A DNA stretch of 64,000 bases from Symbiodinium microadriaticum (taxonomy: Eukaryota; Sar; Dinophyceae; Suessiales; Symbiodiniaceae). Below are positions 1 to 10,184 of this stretch, piece after piece; positions within the stretch are counted from its first letter, which is position 1; each line of letters begins with the position of its first letter. Where the stretch lies: contig LSRX01000577.1 in assembly GCA_001939145.1 (NCBI GenBank), positions 1 through 64,000 on the forward strand, in the 5' to 3' direction. Under the pieces are notes generated by a model that was given only the letters and a program-made list of their open reading frames with translations, was not told the DNA's origin and searched no databases. Both the position numbers and the translations under genes were made by a program.

Positions 1-28
1 TCAATAGCCTCTTTCTCTCATATATATT

Positions 29-228
29 CGAAACGTAGCGAAATCGAATCTGGAACGCAACCACGTAGCATACGTGACCAAAATGATCCGAGTATCGGCT
101 CGAAACTTGAGCCATTCATGAAACTAATTCGAAACGTAGCGAAACCGAATCTGGAACCAACCACGCAGCACACGCGACCAAAATGATCGATCATCGGCCT
201 CGAAAACTTGAACCATTCATGAATCGAA
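29..228. repeat. Two copies of a ~100-bp tandem repeat
   Basis: Two adjacent imperfect units begin at 29 and 129 with TCGAAACGTAGCGAAA and both run to a CATTCATGAA stretch. A third unit starts at about 225 and then dissolves into short GTAGTGACC repeats up to about 290. A related set of ~12-base GTGACCGCGAAG-like repeats occupies about 590-730. No coding function is apparent. Confidence 0.75.
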
Positions 229-290
229 ACGTAGTGACCTTGTAGTGATCGTAGTGACCATGTAGTGACCAAAAATTGCTTCGAGGCTGC

Positions 291-1854
291 TTGCCAAGAC
301 TACTTGGCTTCATTCCGGTTGTTGCCCGGTTTCGTTCCGGTTGCTGCCCTTTCATTCCGGAAATCGTCCGGTTTACTTTTCATTGTTGTAGCAAACATGA
401 AGCATTATTGAAATTTTTTTACCCGCTTTATTGAATCAAACTTGAAACCGATTTGCGGTACAATGGATCCTTTTTGAAGCAATAATGAAATCAGCACGGC
501 AACAATGTTTTGATCAAATAGTCCGTTTTGGAGCGAAGTTGAGCATTTTCTCAGTCTCGAATATGTGAATATGTGCTCTTTCTAACTGCGCAGTCACCGT
601 AGTCACCGCATGGTGACCGTAGTTGCCGCGTAGAGACCGCGTAGTAACCATAGCGACTGCGTAGCAACCACGTTGTGACCGCGAAGTGACTGCGAAGCAA
701 CCACGAAGTGACTGCGAAGTAACTACGAGAACAGAGTTGTGCTGAATGGAAGAGGCTGTTTTGGAGCGAAGTTGAGCCCTTTTTCACATTTTAGAAGCAC
801 TTCTACTTTTTGCGTTGTGCTCGAAGAGGCTGTTTTGGGCGAAGTTGAACCGTGTTTAGGCCTTGAAAAAATCGACCAAAGGCCTACTTTCTATATTATT
901 GAAATACTACTAACATTCTTTAATTGAATTACATTCAAGTGCAAAACGAAAAGATGTCGACTGGTTGAACAGATTCAAGCTGAAAAAATAGATGCTGCGT
1001 AGACTTGCATGACTTTGGCGGCGAGAAAAGAAAGAAGAGAGTGAATGTGTAACTAGAGTTGAAGAAAGCAGCTTTTTGGAGTAACAGACCGGAAGGAAGC
1101 GGTGACAGGGAAGAGACATCGACTCCAAAATAACAGAGTCTAGAAAACTATCTGCCTTCTTGGCTTTCGTTTTGCCAGCATCTTTGCTTTCTTGCTTTTT
1201 CCGCCCAGTCGCCTCTCTTCAATGCATCTCTTCCGTCTCTCTCTAGCTTCTGTTGAAAGCTGCTGGTCTACGTCTTTCTTTTTGCCTGTCCTTTGGCGGC
1301 TTAGACCATGGTGCTTGGCTGTTTCCTTTCGCAGTTGGGACCCTTCACGAGAGTGGTTGTAACGTTTTCGAAGCTGCCGATGCGAGAGGGGAAGTGTTGG
1401 CGGTAACAGATTGGAAATGGTTTAAGAGTGCTTGGATCAGATTTTCAAGGTTCTGATCCGGTGCGGCAAGCTGCAAGTCTCACAATCTGACGCGCAATAG
1501 ACCGCTCGAAGTCGCTTCCATCCTGTCCTGTTCAAATATGGCAGATGCGTATTGCAATCTTTCAGGGAATGTTCCTCTACAGCCGTCCGATCACGCTTCC
1601 TCACAGTCCCAAGGCTGCGTTCTGCTCAGGCAGTGTCAATCTCGATGTTCCACAATGGAAGAATACTGCCAAACACACCAAACACATCAATTACGAGTGG
1701 ATTGAAACTGAAACTGAGACACGTGGCCCAAAAGAGCATCATTGGCAAAGAGTTTGCGCATGTAGTCAGAGTGAAGTTCCAATGTGCAGGGAAGGTTCGT
1801 TTCCTGCCTGGAGACCTCCACGCGGAGCAATCCCTTCACTCTATTTACGATACT
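291..1854. other. No gene recognised
   Basis: The stretch contains only short open frames without recognisable domains, the simple repeats at 590-730, and moderately AT-rich DNA. The two overlapping frames at 1545-1923 show no protein family features that I recognise. It is probably intergenic or intronic. Confidence 0.5.
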
Positions 1855-2035
1855 TTACATGTACTTGAACTCTATGTTTATCGTGACTCTATGTTCATCA
1901 TCTATTATCATGTATGTACTTAGGGTTTAGGGTTTACTATACCTTACATGTACTTGACTCTATGTTTATGGTGACTCTATGTTCATCATTTGTTATCATC
2001 TATGTACTTAGGGTTTAGGGTTTATACGCTCTAGG
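1855..2035. repeat. 89-bp tandem duplication carrying TTTAGGG-type motifs
   Basis: Units start at 1855 and 1944 (TTACATGTACTTGA). Each ends in TTAGGGTTTAGGGTTTA, a short run of plant/algal-type telomeric repeat. The TGTACTTGACTCTATG words recur down to about 2090, and closely similar words appear again at 11.76-11.89 kb on the other side of the retroelement and satellite. Confidence 0.7.
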
Positions 2036-2139
2036 GTACTCAATGTACTTGACTCTATGGACTCTATGTGTATCTCCAGTCTATGTTTATCGTCACTTCT
2101 CTCGATGGCTTCGACGCACGGGAACCCCGCGGGAACCCG

Positions 2140-2190
2140 AAAAGTTGCAATTTTACCTCGCGCTCGGTCGCTTGACCACGCCAAACCCTG
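2140..2190 (+). repeat. Left remnant of the satellite unit interrupted by the retroelement
   Basis: From GTTGCAATTTTACCTCGCG to ACCACGCCAAACCCTG this matches the repeat unit that fills 10339-11620. It stops at 2190, exactly where the left repeat of the retroelement begins. Joining 2190 to 10340 restores a continuous unit (CCACGCCAAACCCTG then GTAAGGGTTGCGCG). Confidence 0.85.
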
Positions 2191-2235
2191 TCAAATAAGC
2201 AGTCAGGTCGAAACTGTGCTGCCGTTGCTCAAGCT
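2190..2235 (+). repeat. Split direct repeat A1 of the retroelement
   Basis: 46 bp starting GTCAAATAAGCAGTCAGG and ending TTGCTCAAGCT; the same sequence recurs at 10115-10160 (A2). The first G may belong to either the element or the target. Confidence 0.92.
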
Positions 2236-2490
2236 TGTAGATGGATTTTGTCAGGCTCGTGGGTCTCTTGAGGGAAGGGGTTTCTACCAATCTTTGGGGT
2301 CTTGGTTGTCCCCTCCATTGTCACCCCACCTCTCTGACCGCCCTTGCCTTGTCTCTCACCGTGGGCTGGATTTTGGGCTTGCTCACTGCCCTCTATCTGT
2401 GCTTTCGTCTTGGATTTTTCATTGTCCCTGACCTGAGCTCCTCTGAACCTTCCGTGCCCAGACCTGCACACCGCCTTCAGGGCTACTTGA
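2236..2490 (+). other. Retroelement 5' leader
   Basis: The segment lies between repeat A1 and the first long ORF. It contains a short open frame from 2241 encoding a hydrophobic stretch that overlaps ORF1 in another frame. I see no conserved domain and treat it as untranslated leader, although a small leader peptide cannot be excluded. Confidence 0.45.
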
Positions 2491-3516
2491 ATGCGCCACC
2501 CCAGCCCCCCTCATCCCGACGGTGAGGTTAGTCTGGTGGTTACTCTAGGTGGTCTTAGGGTTACGGTTACCGGTCCGGTTGCCGAGGCTACTGCTCTCCT
2601 CGCTCACTTGCAGGCCTTCCGGCCCTCTGCTTCCAGTGCGCTTCCTCACGGAGAAGCTGCTCTGCAATCTCCCGTGCCCGAGCCACAGGCTAGGTCTGAG
2701 GTGCCCCAGTCTTCCTTTGTGCAACCTGCTTCTCAGCGAGTTGAGCCTGAGTCTCCTCGCTTGCACTTACGTGCCTCGCGGGTGGAGCCCGAGTCTCCCC
2801 GCCTGCAGTCGCTGTCCGTAGCTACCCCTCAACGACCCGTGCCCATCCAGTCCCCTGCTCTTCAGGTGCCCTTGCAGGCTTCAGCCACAGGTTCGCCCGC
2901 CAGGTTGCAGGTCGAGGCTTCTTTTGGCACCCCGTCGCATCCTTACCAGACCCCCGCGTCATCTCAGGTCGCTGCTTCTCAGGTGCCTTTGCAGGCTGCT
3001 GCCACAGGTTCGCCAACTAGGTCACAGGTGGAGGTTTCTGCAAGTGCCCCTTCCGCCCGATACCAGGCCCCTCCTTCTTTCCAGTCCCCTGCTGTTCAGG
3101 TGCCCTTGCAGGCTTCGGCCACAGCTTCGCCGTCTAGGTCACAGGTCGAGGCTGCTTTTCCTGCGTGTCCAGGCGATTTGCTGCAACGTGCGTCAGCTCT
3201 TTCAGGAGCGGCAAACCTCAGTGCCCGAGATCGCATAGAGCGGGCTTGGCGTGCTGGACTTTGGGCCCGGGAGGTCCTTCAAGGAAATTTCGCGACTCCA
3301 TCTTCCTCGGTGCGCCTCAGCTTGGCTTCGCGTGTGTATATTGTGCTGGGTGGGGCTGGCACCTCCCCTGGCGTCTACCGTGCCTTCCGGGATCTCACAA
3401 GGGACCTGGGGCCCATTGCTCGCAGCTCCGCTGTCTTCCACGGCTTCCCTTCTGACACCGAGGGTGAGGCCTACTGCAGGGCTGCTGGTGTGCCTTGGCC
3501 GCCTGAGCGGCAATGA
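2491..3516 (+). CDS. Retroelement ORF1: Pro/Ser/Gln-rich protein with viroplasmin-like C-terminus
   Basis: 341 codons. Residues ~1-50 contain a short beta-rich piece. Residues ~60-225 are Pro/Ser/Gln/Val-rich, including three in-frame copies of a 39-residue (117-bp) repeat whose VPLQA core recurs at about 2863, 2980 and 3097. The C-terminal ~110 residues are globular. The segment near RVYIVLGGAGTSPGVY followed by HGFPSDTEGEAYCRAAG resembles the RNase H N-terminal/caulimovirus viroplasmin fold, which binds RNA-DNA hybrids. The TGA stop overlaps the ATG of ORF2 as ATGA (3513-3516), a typical geometry for termination-coupled reinitiation. Likely role: nucleic-acid binding for the element. The domain call is by pattern only. 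The protein could equally be a structural accessory protein. Confidence 0.7.
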   Translation: MRHPSPPHPDGEVSLVVTLGGLRVTVTGPVAEATALLAHLQAFRPSASSALPHGEAALQSPVPEPQARSEVPQSSFVQPASQRVEPESPRLHLRASRVEPESPRLQSLSVATPQRPVPIQSPALQVPLQASATGSPARLQVEASFGTPSHPYQTPASSQVAASQVPLQAAATGSPTRSQVEVSASAPSARYQAPPSFQSPAVQVPLQASATASPSRSQVEAAFPACPGDLLQRASALSGAANLSARDRIERAWRAGLWAREVLQGNFATPSSSVRLSLASRVYIVLGGAGTSPGVYRAFRDLTRDLGPIARSSAVFHGFPSDTEGEAYCRAAGVPWPPERQ

Positions 3517-5146
3517 TGGATCATATCGTCCCGTTTGGGGTGCGAGCACAGACTTATGTATACGAGCACCCCGGCCCCGAGGACGAAGGCTCTGTCGAGG
3601 CCCATGCTATTGTCGTGATGAAAAGGAGCCTAGGCTTCATGGCCGCCTTGCCTCTTGGCATCCTCACGGACGAAGAGCTGCTCGAGGGTACCACTGCGCC
3701 AATGGAGGCCCTCATCGGACCTTCTTTTGTGATCGAGGTTGCGGCCTCGCTGCTTGCAGACGAAGGGTTGCTGCCCCAGCCTGGGGTGACCGTGTCTTGC
3801 GTGCTGGTGGACTTCGCCGCCGACGCCGCCTCTCGCTTCTCCGTGCTGGGGGAGGAAGCCGATCCCGAGATCCTTTTGTCTTTCAACTCCAGCCTGCCAG
3901 AGCTTCTGCCCGAGCCTTCAGCTTTGTTGCAGCAGGCCTTGGTTTGGGCCCAGCGCACCGACACGCCTCAGGAGCGAGTGGCCTTTTACTCTGCAGAAGA
4001 GGGACCCGCTCCCCGCACACGGCCTCGCCTAAGGCTTTCCCGCGACGATGTGCCAAAGCCAGCCGTTGGGGCTACCGCTTCCGAACCGCCGGGCCCACAG
4101 CGAGCAAAGGCCACTGCTACCAAGAGGGTCACGACCACGGCCTTGGCCTCCCAACTAGAGACCCTGTCTGCTGCTTTGCCCAGCCTGACCGAGAAGCTGG
4201 AGGAGATGGCTCAGAGACAAGGTGCTATGGAGGCCCGGCTGGCTGCAGGCCCCACTGCTCCTCTTGCCGAGCCCCTTGGAGGTATCATGCCCTTGTTCCC
4301 GAAGAGCTCCCCTGCTGCACTTGCGGGCCCGCCTCCCGCGCATCTCCGGCAACTTCAGGTTCCTCAGGCAGGCCTTCCCTTTGCAGAGCAGGAGGTTGCA
4401 GAACTAGAAGGCGAGAAAAACCTGCAGGGAGGGGACCACCTTGCAAAGGCGGTCCTAGCACAGTCCCAGGCCTTGACGGCCCTGGTGTCCCAGCTGTCAA
4501 GCTCGCACACGGAGCCTCTTTTCGACATGGGGGCTCAGAGCGCCGTGTCTACCCGGGGCGCGGCTCAACGAGCTCGAATGCAGGACGACTTGGCCTCGGG
4601 AAAGGGGCTCTTCTACGGGGCCGTGCTCGGGAACATGGCTCGGAGGATGTCTCCTGCTGCCACGGCCTCCACAGACCCTGCTACTCTCCTCAGCCAAGGG
4701 GTATCTCTGACGAGGTACTTCGAGAGGTTTGGGGGCTTTGGTCAGCACAAGGACCTGGCTCTCATCGCCTTCCAGGTTGCCATGGTGATGGATGCCTTCC
4801 AAGCTGGGAAGATAGAGCAGGCTCAGGACCACACTGCCCTACTAGCTGTTGCTTTGGAGCAGGCCTCCCTGGATGGTGGCAGGATGGAGATTGGGTACCA
4901 GCTCACTTGGCTAGAGGAGCCACCGGCAGGCATGTACTCGACCGCCCCTTTGCCCCGCTCGCAAGCCAGAGGTGGATCACCATCGTGCTGGGGTACCTGA
5001 AGGAGATGGAGGTGATCCAGAGCAGGAGGCAGGATGCCGGAAAGCCCCGCGGTTTGGCCAGTGGGTCCGAGCAGCCCTCCTCCACAGAACAGCCTGCCGC
5101 GCCAAAGCGACCGCCACGAAGGCCAAAGAAGGACTCCCAACAGTAG
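3513..5146 (+). CDS. Retroelement ORF2: gag-like protein, extended by a -1 frameshift
   Basis: The zero frame runs 3513-5000 (495 codons). It has an acidic N-terminal half, a heptad-rich coiled coil around residues 213-245 (ALASQLETLSAALP onward), and a helical C-terminal domain containing SLTRYFERFGGFGQHKDLAL, a motif I associate with dinoflagellate gag-like proteins. The zero frame then ends in low-quality sequence (PRSQARGGSPSCWGT). The -1 frame continues with protein-like sequence (FAPLASQRWITIVLGYLKEM) and ends at 5146 in a basic tail (PKRPPRRPKK) suited to nucleic-acid binding. The switch falls on a C CCT TTG heptamer at 4946-4952. The product is probably the capsid/nucleocapsid-type protein. 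No zinc knuckle is seen. Whether both short and long forms are made, or the shift is a mutation, is unresolved. Confidence 0.72.
4946..4952 (+). promoter_or_regulatory. Candidate -1 ribosomal frameshift heptamer
   Basis: C CCT TTG in the zero frame of ORF2 fits the X XXY YYZ rule (CCC TTT G). A -1 slip there leads directly into the frame reading FAPLASQRWITI and on to the stop at 5144-5146. A stimulatory pseudoknot was not evaluated. Confidence 0.5.
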
Positions 5147-8100
5147 CCCCGCTGCGCTTGAGCAGCCGGGCACAGGCTAGAGATGCTTCTCCTGGCGCCA
5201 CTTTTTCAAGTTTCAAGGGCGAGCCGAGAGCACCATCTACTGCACACGTCTCTGCAACCTTTTGCACTACGATTTCGTTTCGTAACTTTGCGGCCTCGCT
5301 CCCGAGATGGATCTTGAGGTCCCACACCAAGTTCGCCGCCTACCTGGCGGCCTCTTTCTCAGCCCCCTCACACAGGAGTGGTCGAGCCCCTCCTTCCGCT
5401 TTGTTCCCGCTGCCGCTCCCCTACCTTGGTCTGTTTGCTGGCAGCGGCCCACGCATGCCTCAAGCCGCTTGGCGCCGACTTGCCCAAAGGAGGCTGCTCT
5501 GTGTCATTGTGCTGGCCCTGAACTTTGTTCACGAGGGTTACCGTTGGCCCTCTGAGGCTTTGCTGTGGAGGCTTCCAAATGCCCACCAGAGGTCGGCCTT
5601 CTCTAGGCTGATGAAGCTTATACAAGCGTGTGATCGCCAGGACGAGGTGTTTCCCCTCCCCCCTGGCAGATCTGGTTTTGAATTCGTTGCCCGCCTTTTA
5701 GGCTTTCTCGTGGCAGGCAGGCCTTGGCCCTACCACCCGCTACACCAATACCCGCCTGAGGTCTGACTTGCCTGCAGCCGCGCCTGTCATCGAGCCTTCT
5801 GCTTCCTTGCCACAATTGCACCCCTACCGGTCCCTTGACACGTCCAGGCTAAAGCTGTCTGGCCAGGGACAGTGGGACATGTCTGCGTGGCTCAACGGGC
5901 CCTTGTGGCTCCCCTTCCAGGAACCCGCCATCCTGCAACACCGCGGCCCTCTGGACCCTACGGCTGTTCCCTCCTTTGAGCACGAAGACCGCGCTGAGAA
6001 CCTTAGGCTTGCGCTTCTGTGGGACCGCCAAGGTCTTCTCCGCCTGTTTGAGGGCAGCCCTCCTCCTGCAAGCAGGTGTCGTGTGTTTAATGCTTTCAAA
6101 GATGCCACCCGGGATCGCCAAATCGGCGATAGGAGGCTTGTGAATGGGGCCGAGATGCACCACCAGGGCCCGTCAGCGTGGCTACCAGGCGGCACGTCCT
6201 TCCTTGCCCTCGAGGTCCCCAAGCACTCGCATCGGGTCGTCGCCTTCATTTCTGACAGGAAGGACTACTACCACCAGGCTCAGGTTACCCAAGGTCGGGC
6301 TCACAGCAACTGCCTTCCTTTTGCATACACTGGTGCCGAGCTTGCTGCTGTTGGCATTGGCGAGTGCCCTTTTCAGAGCCCTCGGCCAATTCTTGCACCT
6401 GACCGCCTCTACACCCCTGCCTTTGGGAGCCTGTTTCAAGGCGATCATCTTGGAGTTGAGTTCGCTCTCGAGAGCCACAAGCAGATGTTGCAACACTACA
6501 GTGCTTTGCTCCCCGAGCTCTCGCTCATGAATCGCGAGCCTGCACCTCTTGGCGGTACCGCCCAGGCTTTGGTCATCGATGACTTTGTTAGTGTAAGCGT
6601 GCTGCCTGCCGGGGCTCCTTCGTCTTCTGCTTTTGCCTCAGACCTGCACTGCCGTGCCCAGGAGGCTTACAACACCGAGGGAGTGCCTGGATCTCCTGAG
6701 AAGGATGTGCTGGGTAGCGACAGCTTTCAGGCCATTGGTGCCGAGATTGACAGCGGTCCCAAAAACCGCTCAGCTGGGCTTGCTCTTTGTGGGGCCCCCC
6801 TTGCTAGGCGAATTGCCCTTGCCTCGCTTAGCCTACGGGCTGCTGCTCTGCCCGTGACCTCCGCCAGCTTTTGCGCTAGGGCCGCTGGAGCCTGGGTTTC
6901 CGTCTGCCTCTTCCGCAGGTGCACTATGGTTGTGTTTAGTGAGGTTTTTAGGCTCGCCCAGCTTGCCGAAGGACCCTCTTCTGCTCAGAACGTCCAGCGT
7001 CAATCGCGGGGCCTCGCTCAGGAGCTTGTGCTTGCGAGTGTGCTGGCCCCACTTTGCGTCTCTGACCTCACTGCAAAGACCCTGCCGGAGGTTTTTGCTA
7101 CTGATGCTTCGCTTGGGCTTGGTGCAGGCTGCTCGGCCCCGGTTCCCCCCGACGTTGCCAAGACACTCTGGCTCAACGCTGACCGACGAGGCGGCTACAG
7201 TCGACTTGACACCGGCGCTAAGGAACTGCTTCGCTCTGTTGGCGTGGCGCCTTGTGAAGAGGGCTCTGGAGAGAGCCCCAATAGCAGCAACCATGTGCCT
7301 AGGCAGCCTTCTTTCCGGATTGATGTGCTCCTCATTGGGAGGCCTTCCCCTGCGTTTGCGAGCTGCTGCCAAAAGCTAGGCCTCCAACTTAGCCCTGCCC
7401 TCAACCCAACCGTGTCTGAGCACTTTGACCTGAGGTCCCCCAACTTCCTGCTTTGGCTGCAGACTTCTGTTAGGGTTGGTATCGTGCGGGCTTTGCTGAT
7501 CCTGCCCTTTGCCACAGACCCGACACTGCTTGGGAGGCCCGGCCGTCGAACCACCGCTTTCAAGGCCTCAAAGCTTCCTGCTGCTGGCCAGCTTGTGCAA
7601 AGCCGGTACGCTGCTTGCCTGCGCCTTGCTACTACGGAGGGTATACCTTGCCTGCTTCTGGCACGGGGGTGCTTCGACCAACCTTGCCCTCCCGGTCTTG
7701 ATGAGCTTGTTGCTGAGTTGAAGGTTGACAGGTGGTGCCTCGATCTCTGCCAGTACGGCTGGCCCAGCAGGCTTGAGCATGTTTGTTTTGGTGCAAACCT
7801 CGGCAGGAGCGATTTGCACCGGACCTGTACGCCTAGCTGTGGATGTTCGGCTCGCCGCCTTCGTGAGCCCCCTGATCCGCTCTTCGGAGGTCTCTCAAAT
7901 GAGGTTGCCGAGGCTTTCTTCAAGGCCCTTCGTCTCTCCCGTGTTGAACTTGAGCGGCCAGGCATCGAGAGCATTGTCGTAAACGACCTCCTTTCGGCAG
8001 CCCCGTGGAAGGTTGACTTCGTTGTGCCTTGGAAGGGAAAGTCCCATATCAACACACTCGAGCTCGGGGCCATTGGTATCCTCGAGAGGCAACTTGCTAA

Positions 8101-9910
8101 GACCAGCCCCCACTCACGCTTCACTGTGCTTGTTGACAGCTCTGTTGCAAAAGCAGCCTCTGCAAAGGGCCGTTCCACTTCTTTGGCGCTCCAGCCGAGC
8201 CTTCGTCGTGCCATGGCCCACCAGCTTGCGTTTTCGCTTTATCCGGCCTTTGGGTTTGCACCAACCCGGCTAAACATAGCCGATGATCCCTCACGCCACT
8301 CTGTGCTGCGGGCCCCTTCCAGCTGTGGTCTTTACAAGGCCCTACCTTTGCCTGTGTTGCATAACGTTGGTCGGCTGCGTCTTCGTCGGCCTCTCGCCTC
8401 TTGGGGCCGCCTCTTCCTTGTCGTTGTCGGTGTTTGGCTGGGACCTTCTGAGGCTCTTCTTCGAGCCCTCGCTGGTCGCTTTGCCCCTTTGCTGCGCTCT
8501 TTGCCTGCCACGCCTTCCATCGACTTCGATTCCACTCTTGGCTTTCCTGGTGAGGGTCCTTTCGCCACACCCGCTGGCTTTCATGACCATGCCATCTCGG
8601 GTGTTCTCTCGCCTTTTTCTCCACACGGGCTTGTCTTGGCCCTTCTTCACTGGTCATGCTTTGGCTCCCCGTGGGTTGAGCCTACTGCCTGCGTGCAGCT
8701 TCCTTTCTTTTGCCACTGCCGCCTGCCTTCCCTCGACTTCGATTCCACTCTTGGCTTTCCTGGTGAGGGGTGGGGTCCCCTGTTCAGGGTGTTCAGGGTT
8801 GTCTGGGTCTTCTTTAGCCATGGCCTCGCCACGCCGGTGCCTAGGACGCCTGCTGACTGTGAACGAGCTAACAGACGTTCTTCCCTTTTCTTGGTTGCAG
8901 ACCGGATCGTTCGGCCTGTCACCCGCAGCAACAGGGGGAAGCTCGCCGATGCTTTTTCTTCTTGGCTGGAAGCGCAACAAGGCCGAACACTCACTGCCTT
9001 GCTTGAGCTCCCGTTTGATCAGGTCGAACAGATTGGCGAGGCATTGGTTGCCTACGGCCAGTTTCTCTTCAGGTCTGGCCAAGCCTACTACAAGTTCTCC
9101 GAGACGATAAATGCTGTAGCAAGCCTTCGACCTGCTATTCGCAGAAGCTTGTCTCGGCCTTGGGACCTGGCTTTTGCTTGGCTTACTGAAGAGCCTTCGT
9201 GCCATCACCCTGCTCTGCCTAAGAGTATTTTGCTCGCCATTATGACTGTTGCTCTTATTTGGGGCTGGCCTGTTGAGGCAGCTATTTTCGGGCTGACTTG
9301 GGCGGGCCTGCTCCGGATTGGTGAGACTTTATCTGCTCTTCGACAGGACTTGGTTCTCCCGGACGACGCTGCCCCGGGGACCAGGTTTCTGCTTTTGCAG
9401 ATTCGTCAACCAAAGACCCGAGGGAGGGCCGCCCGACATCAGGCTGCACGTGTCGACCCCGTTGACATCGTGCAGTTGGTGTCGTGCTTCTTGGGCCCGC
9501 TTCCCTCAGCTGCGAAGCTTTGGCCCTTTTCTGACGGTGTTCTTCGAAGGCGTTTCCGCACAATCCTGATGAGGCTTGGCTTGCACCATCGTGGAGAAGT
9601 TTCTTTTGAGTTGGCCTCCCTACGGCCAGGGGGTGCAACCTGGATGCTTCAACAGACTGAAAACGTCGAGTTGGTCAGGCGCCGTGGGCGCTGGCTGTCT
9701 TCCAGGGTTATGGAAATCTATCTCCAGGAGATTGCGGCGGTTACTTGCGTCCCTAGGCTCCCGGCTGAAGTGCGCACCAAGGTTGAGCAACTTGCCGCTG
9801 CCTTCCCTTGGGCCCTCTCTCGCGCCGTCTTCTTTGAAAACTCGAAGATTCCCCGGAAGGCTTGGTATTACCTCTTTGCCGGCCGAACGACTTGCTCGAG
9901 CAAGGAGTGA
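5147..9910 (+). CDS. Retroelement Pol: RT, split RNase H with methyltransferase-like insert, tyrosine recombinase
   Basis: The N-terminal part reads in frame +1 of the window up to GTC at 5761-5763 (start codon unclear; first in-frame ATG is 5455, but similarity begins earlier). The remainder reads in frame +2 from GAC 5765 to TGA 9910. Numbering residues from 5768: reverse transcriptase with DRRLVNG (~121), SDRKDYYHQ (162-170), LFQGDHLGVE and the catalytic VIDDF (269-273). RNase H starts at FATDAS (D446), is interrupted, and resumes at HINTLELGA (E765), VLVDSS (D790) and NIADDPSR (D839). Residues ~500-745 hold a methyltransferase-like domain (FRIDVLLIG from 516) whose motif IV position reads LPFATDP (579-585), so the catalytic Cys is absent. 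The tyrosine recombinase has R1183 (LLRIGE), K1216 (QPKTR), R1286 (SLRPGGATW), W1309 and nucleophile Y1318 (MEIYLQE); the usual box II His is Ala1283. The spacing R-W-Y (23, 9) is normal for the family. Confidence 0.85.
5761..5767 (+). promoter_or_regulatory. Candidate +1 frameshift at a UGA stop (GTC TGA C)
   Basis: The upstream pol frame reads ...CCT GAG GTC and then TGA (5764-5766). Skipping the T and reading GAC TTG CCT enters the long downstream frame and joins PPEV to DLPAA with no gap. The arrangement resembles the antizyme type of +1 recoding at UGA, but a single-base insertion in this copy would look identical. Confidence 0.4.
8520..8769 (+). repeat. 37-bp direct repeat inside pol
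   Basis: The segment encoding DFDSTLGFPGEG occurs twice, at 8520-8556 and 8733-8769, apparently identical over 37 bp. It lies in the linker between RNase H and recombinase. The ~213-bp insertion between the copies encodes low-quality sequence, so an internal duplication of the linker is likely. Confidence 0.8.
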
Positions 9911-9960
9911 GTGGTGGTTGTGGTTCTCTGTCTTTACTGCTGCCCTGGCGAGGAAGGTGT

Positions 9961-10114
9961 GCTGGCAAAGTGCTATGCCATAGCTTCTTCGGACTATGGC
10001 ATAGCCTTTGGTGTGGCTGTATGTTTCTCCTCTTTTGGAAGCTGCGATGCAGCCGCCGGTACACACTACTTCGCAGGACGTTTGAGGTGGCAAAAAGAGA
10101 GACCGCATCTGCTT
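9961..10114 (+). repeat. Split direct repeat B1
   Basis: 154 bp starting GCTGGCAAAGTGC and ending GCATCTGCTT, repeated at 10185-10338. It contains a perfect 12-bp inverted repeat, GCTATGCCATAG (9972-9983) and CTATGGCATAGC (9994-10005), with a 10-base loop. A shorter GCTGC/GCAGC inverted repeat follows. The hairpin is a plausible binding site for the element's recombinase or an RNA structure. Confidence 0.92.
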
Positions 10115-10160
10115 GTCAAATAAGCAGTCAGGTCGAAACTGTGCTGCCGTTGCTCAAGCT
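10115..10160 (+). repeat. Split direct repeat A2
   Basis: 46-bp copy of A1, abutting the end of B1. The B1/A2 joint (CTGCTT-G-TCAAAT) is the sequence a circular intermediate would carry at its recombination site. Confidence 0.92.
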
Positions 10161-10184
10161 CCCACCCTCCCGCCCGTCTTTTCG

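Noticed and set aside
1545-1923. Two overlapping open frames of 107 and 123 codons
   Set aside because: Different frames over the same DNA running into the TTTAGGG-containing repeat; no domain features.
3251-5146. 631-codon frame overlapping ORF1 and ORF2
   Set aside because: Only its last ~65 codons look like protein (the -1 extension of the gag-like ORF). The rest is a shadow of ORF1 and ORF2, rich in Arg, Gly and Cys.
7195-8657. Long minus-strand frames opposite pol
   Set aside because: They mirror the strong codon bias of pol on the other strand and carry no motifs.
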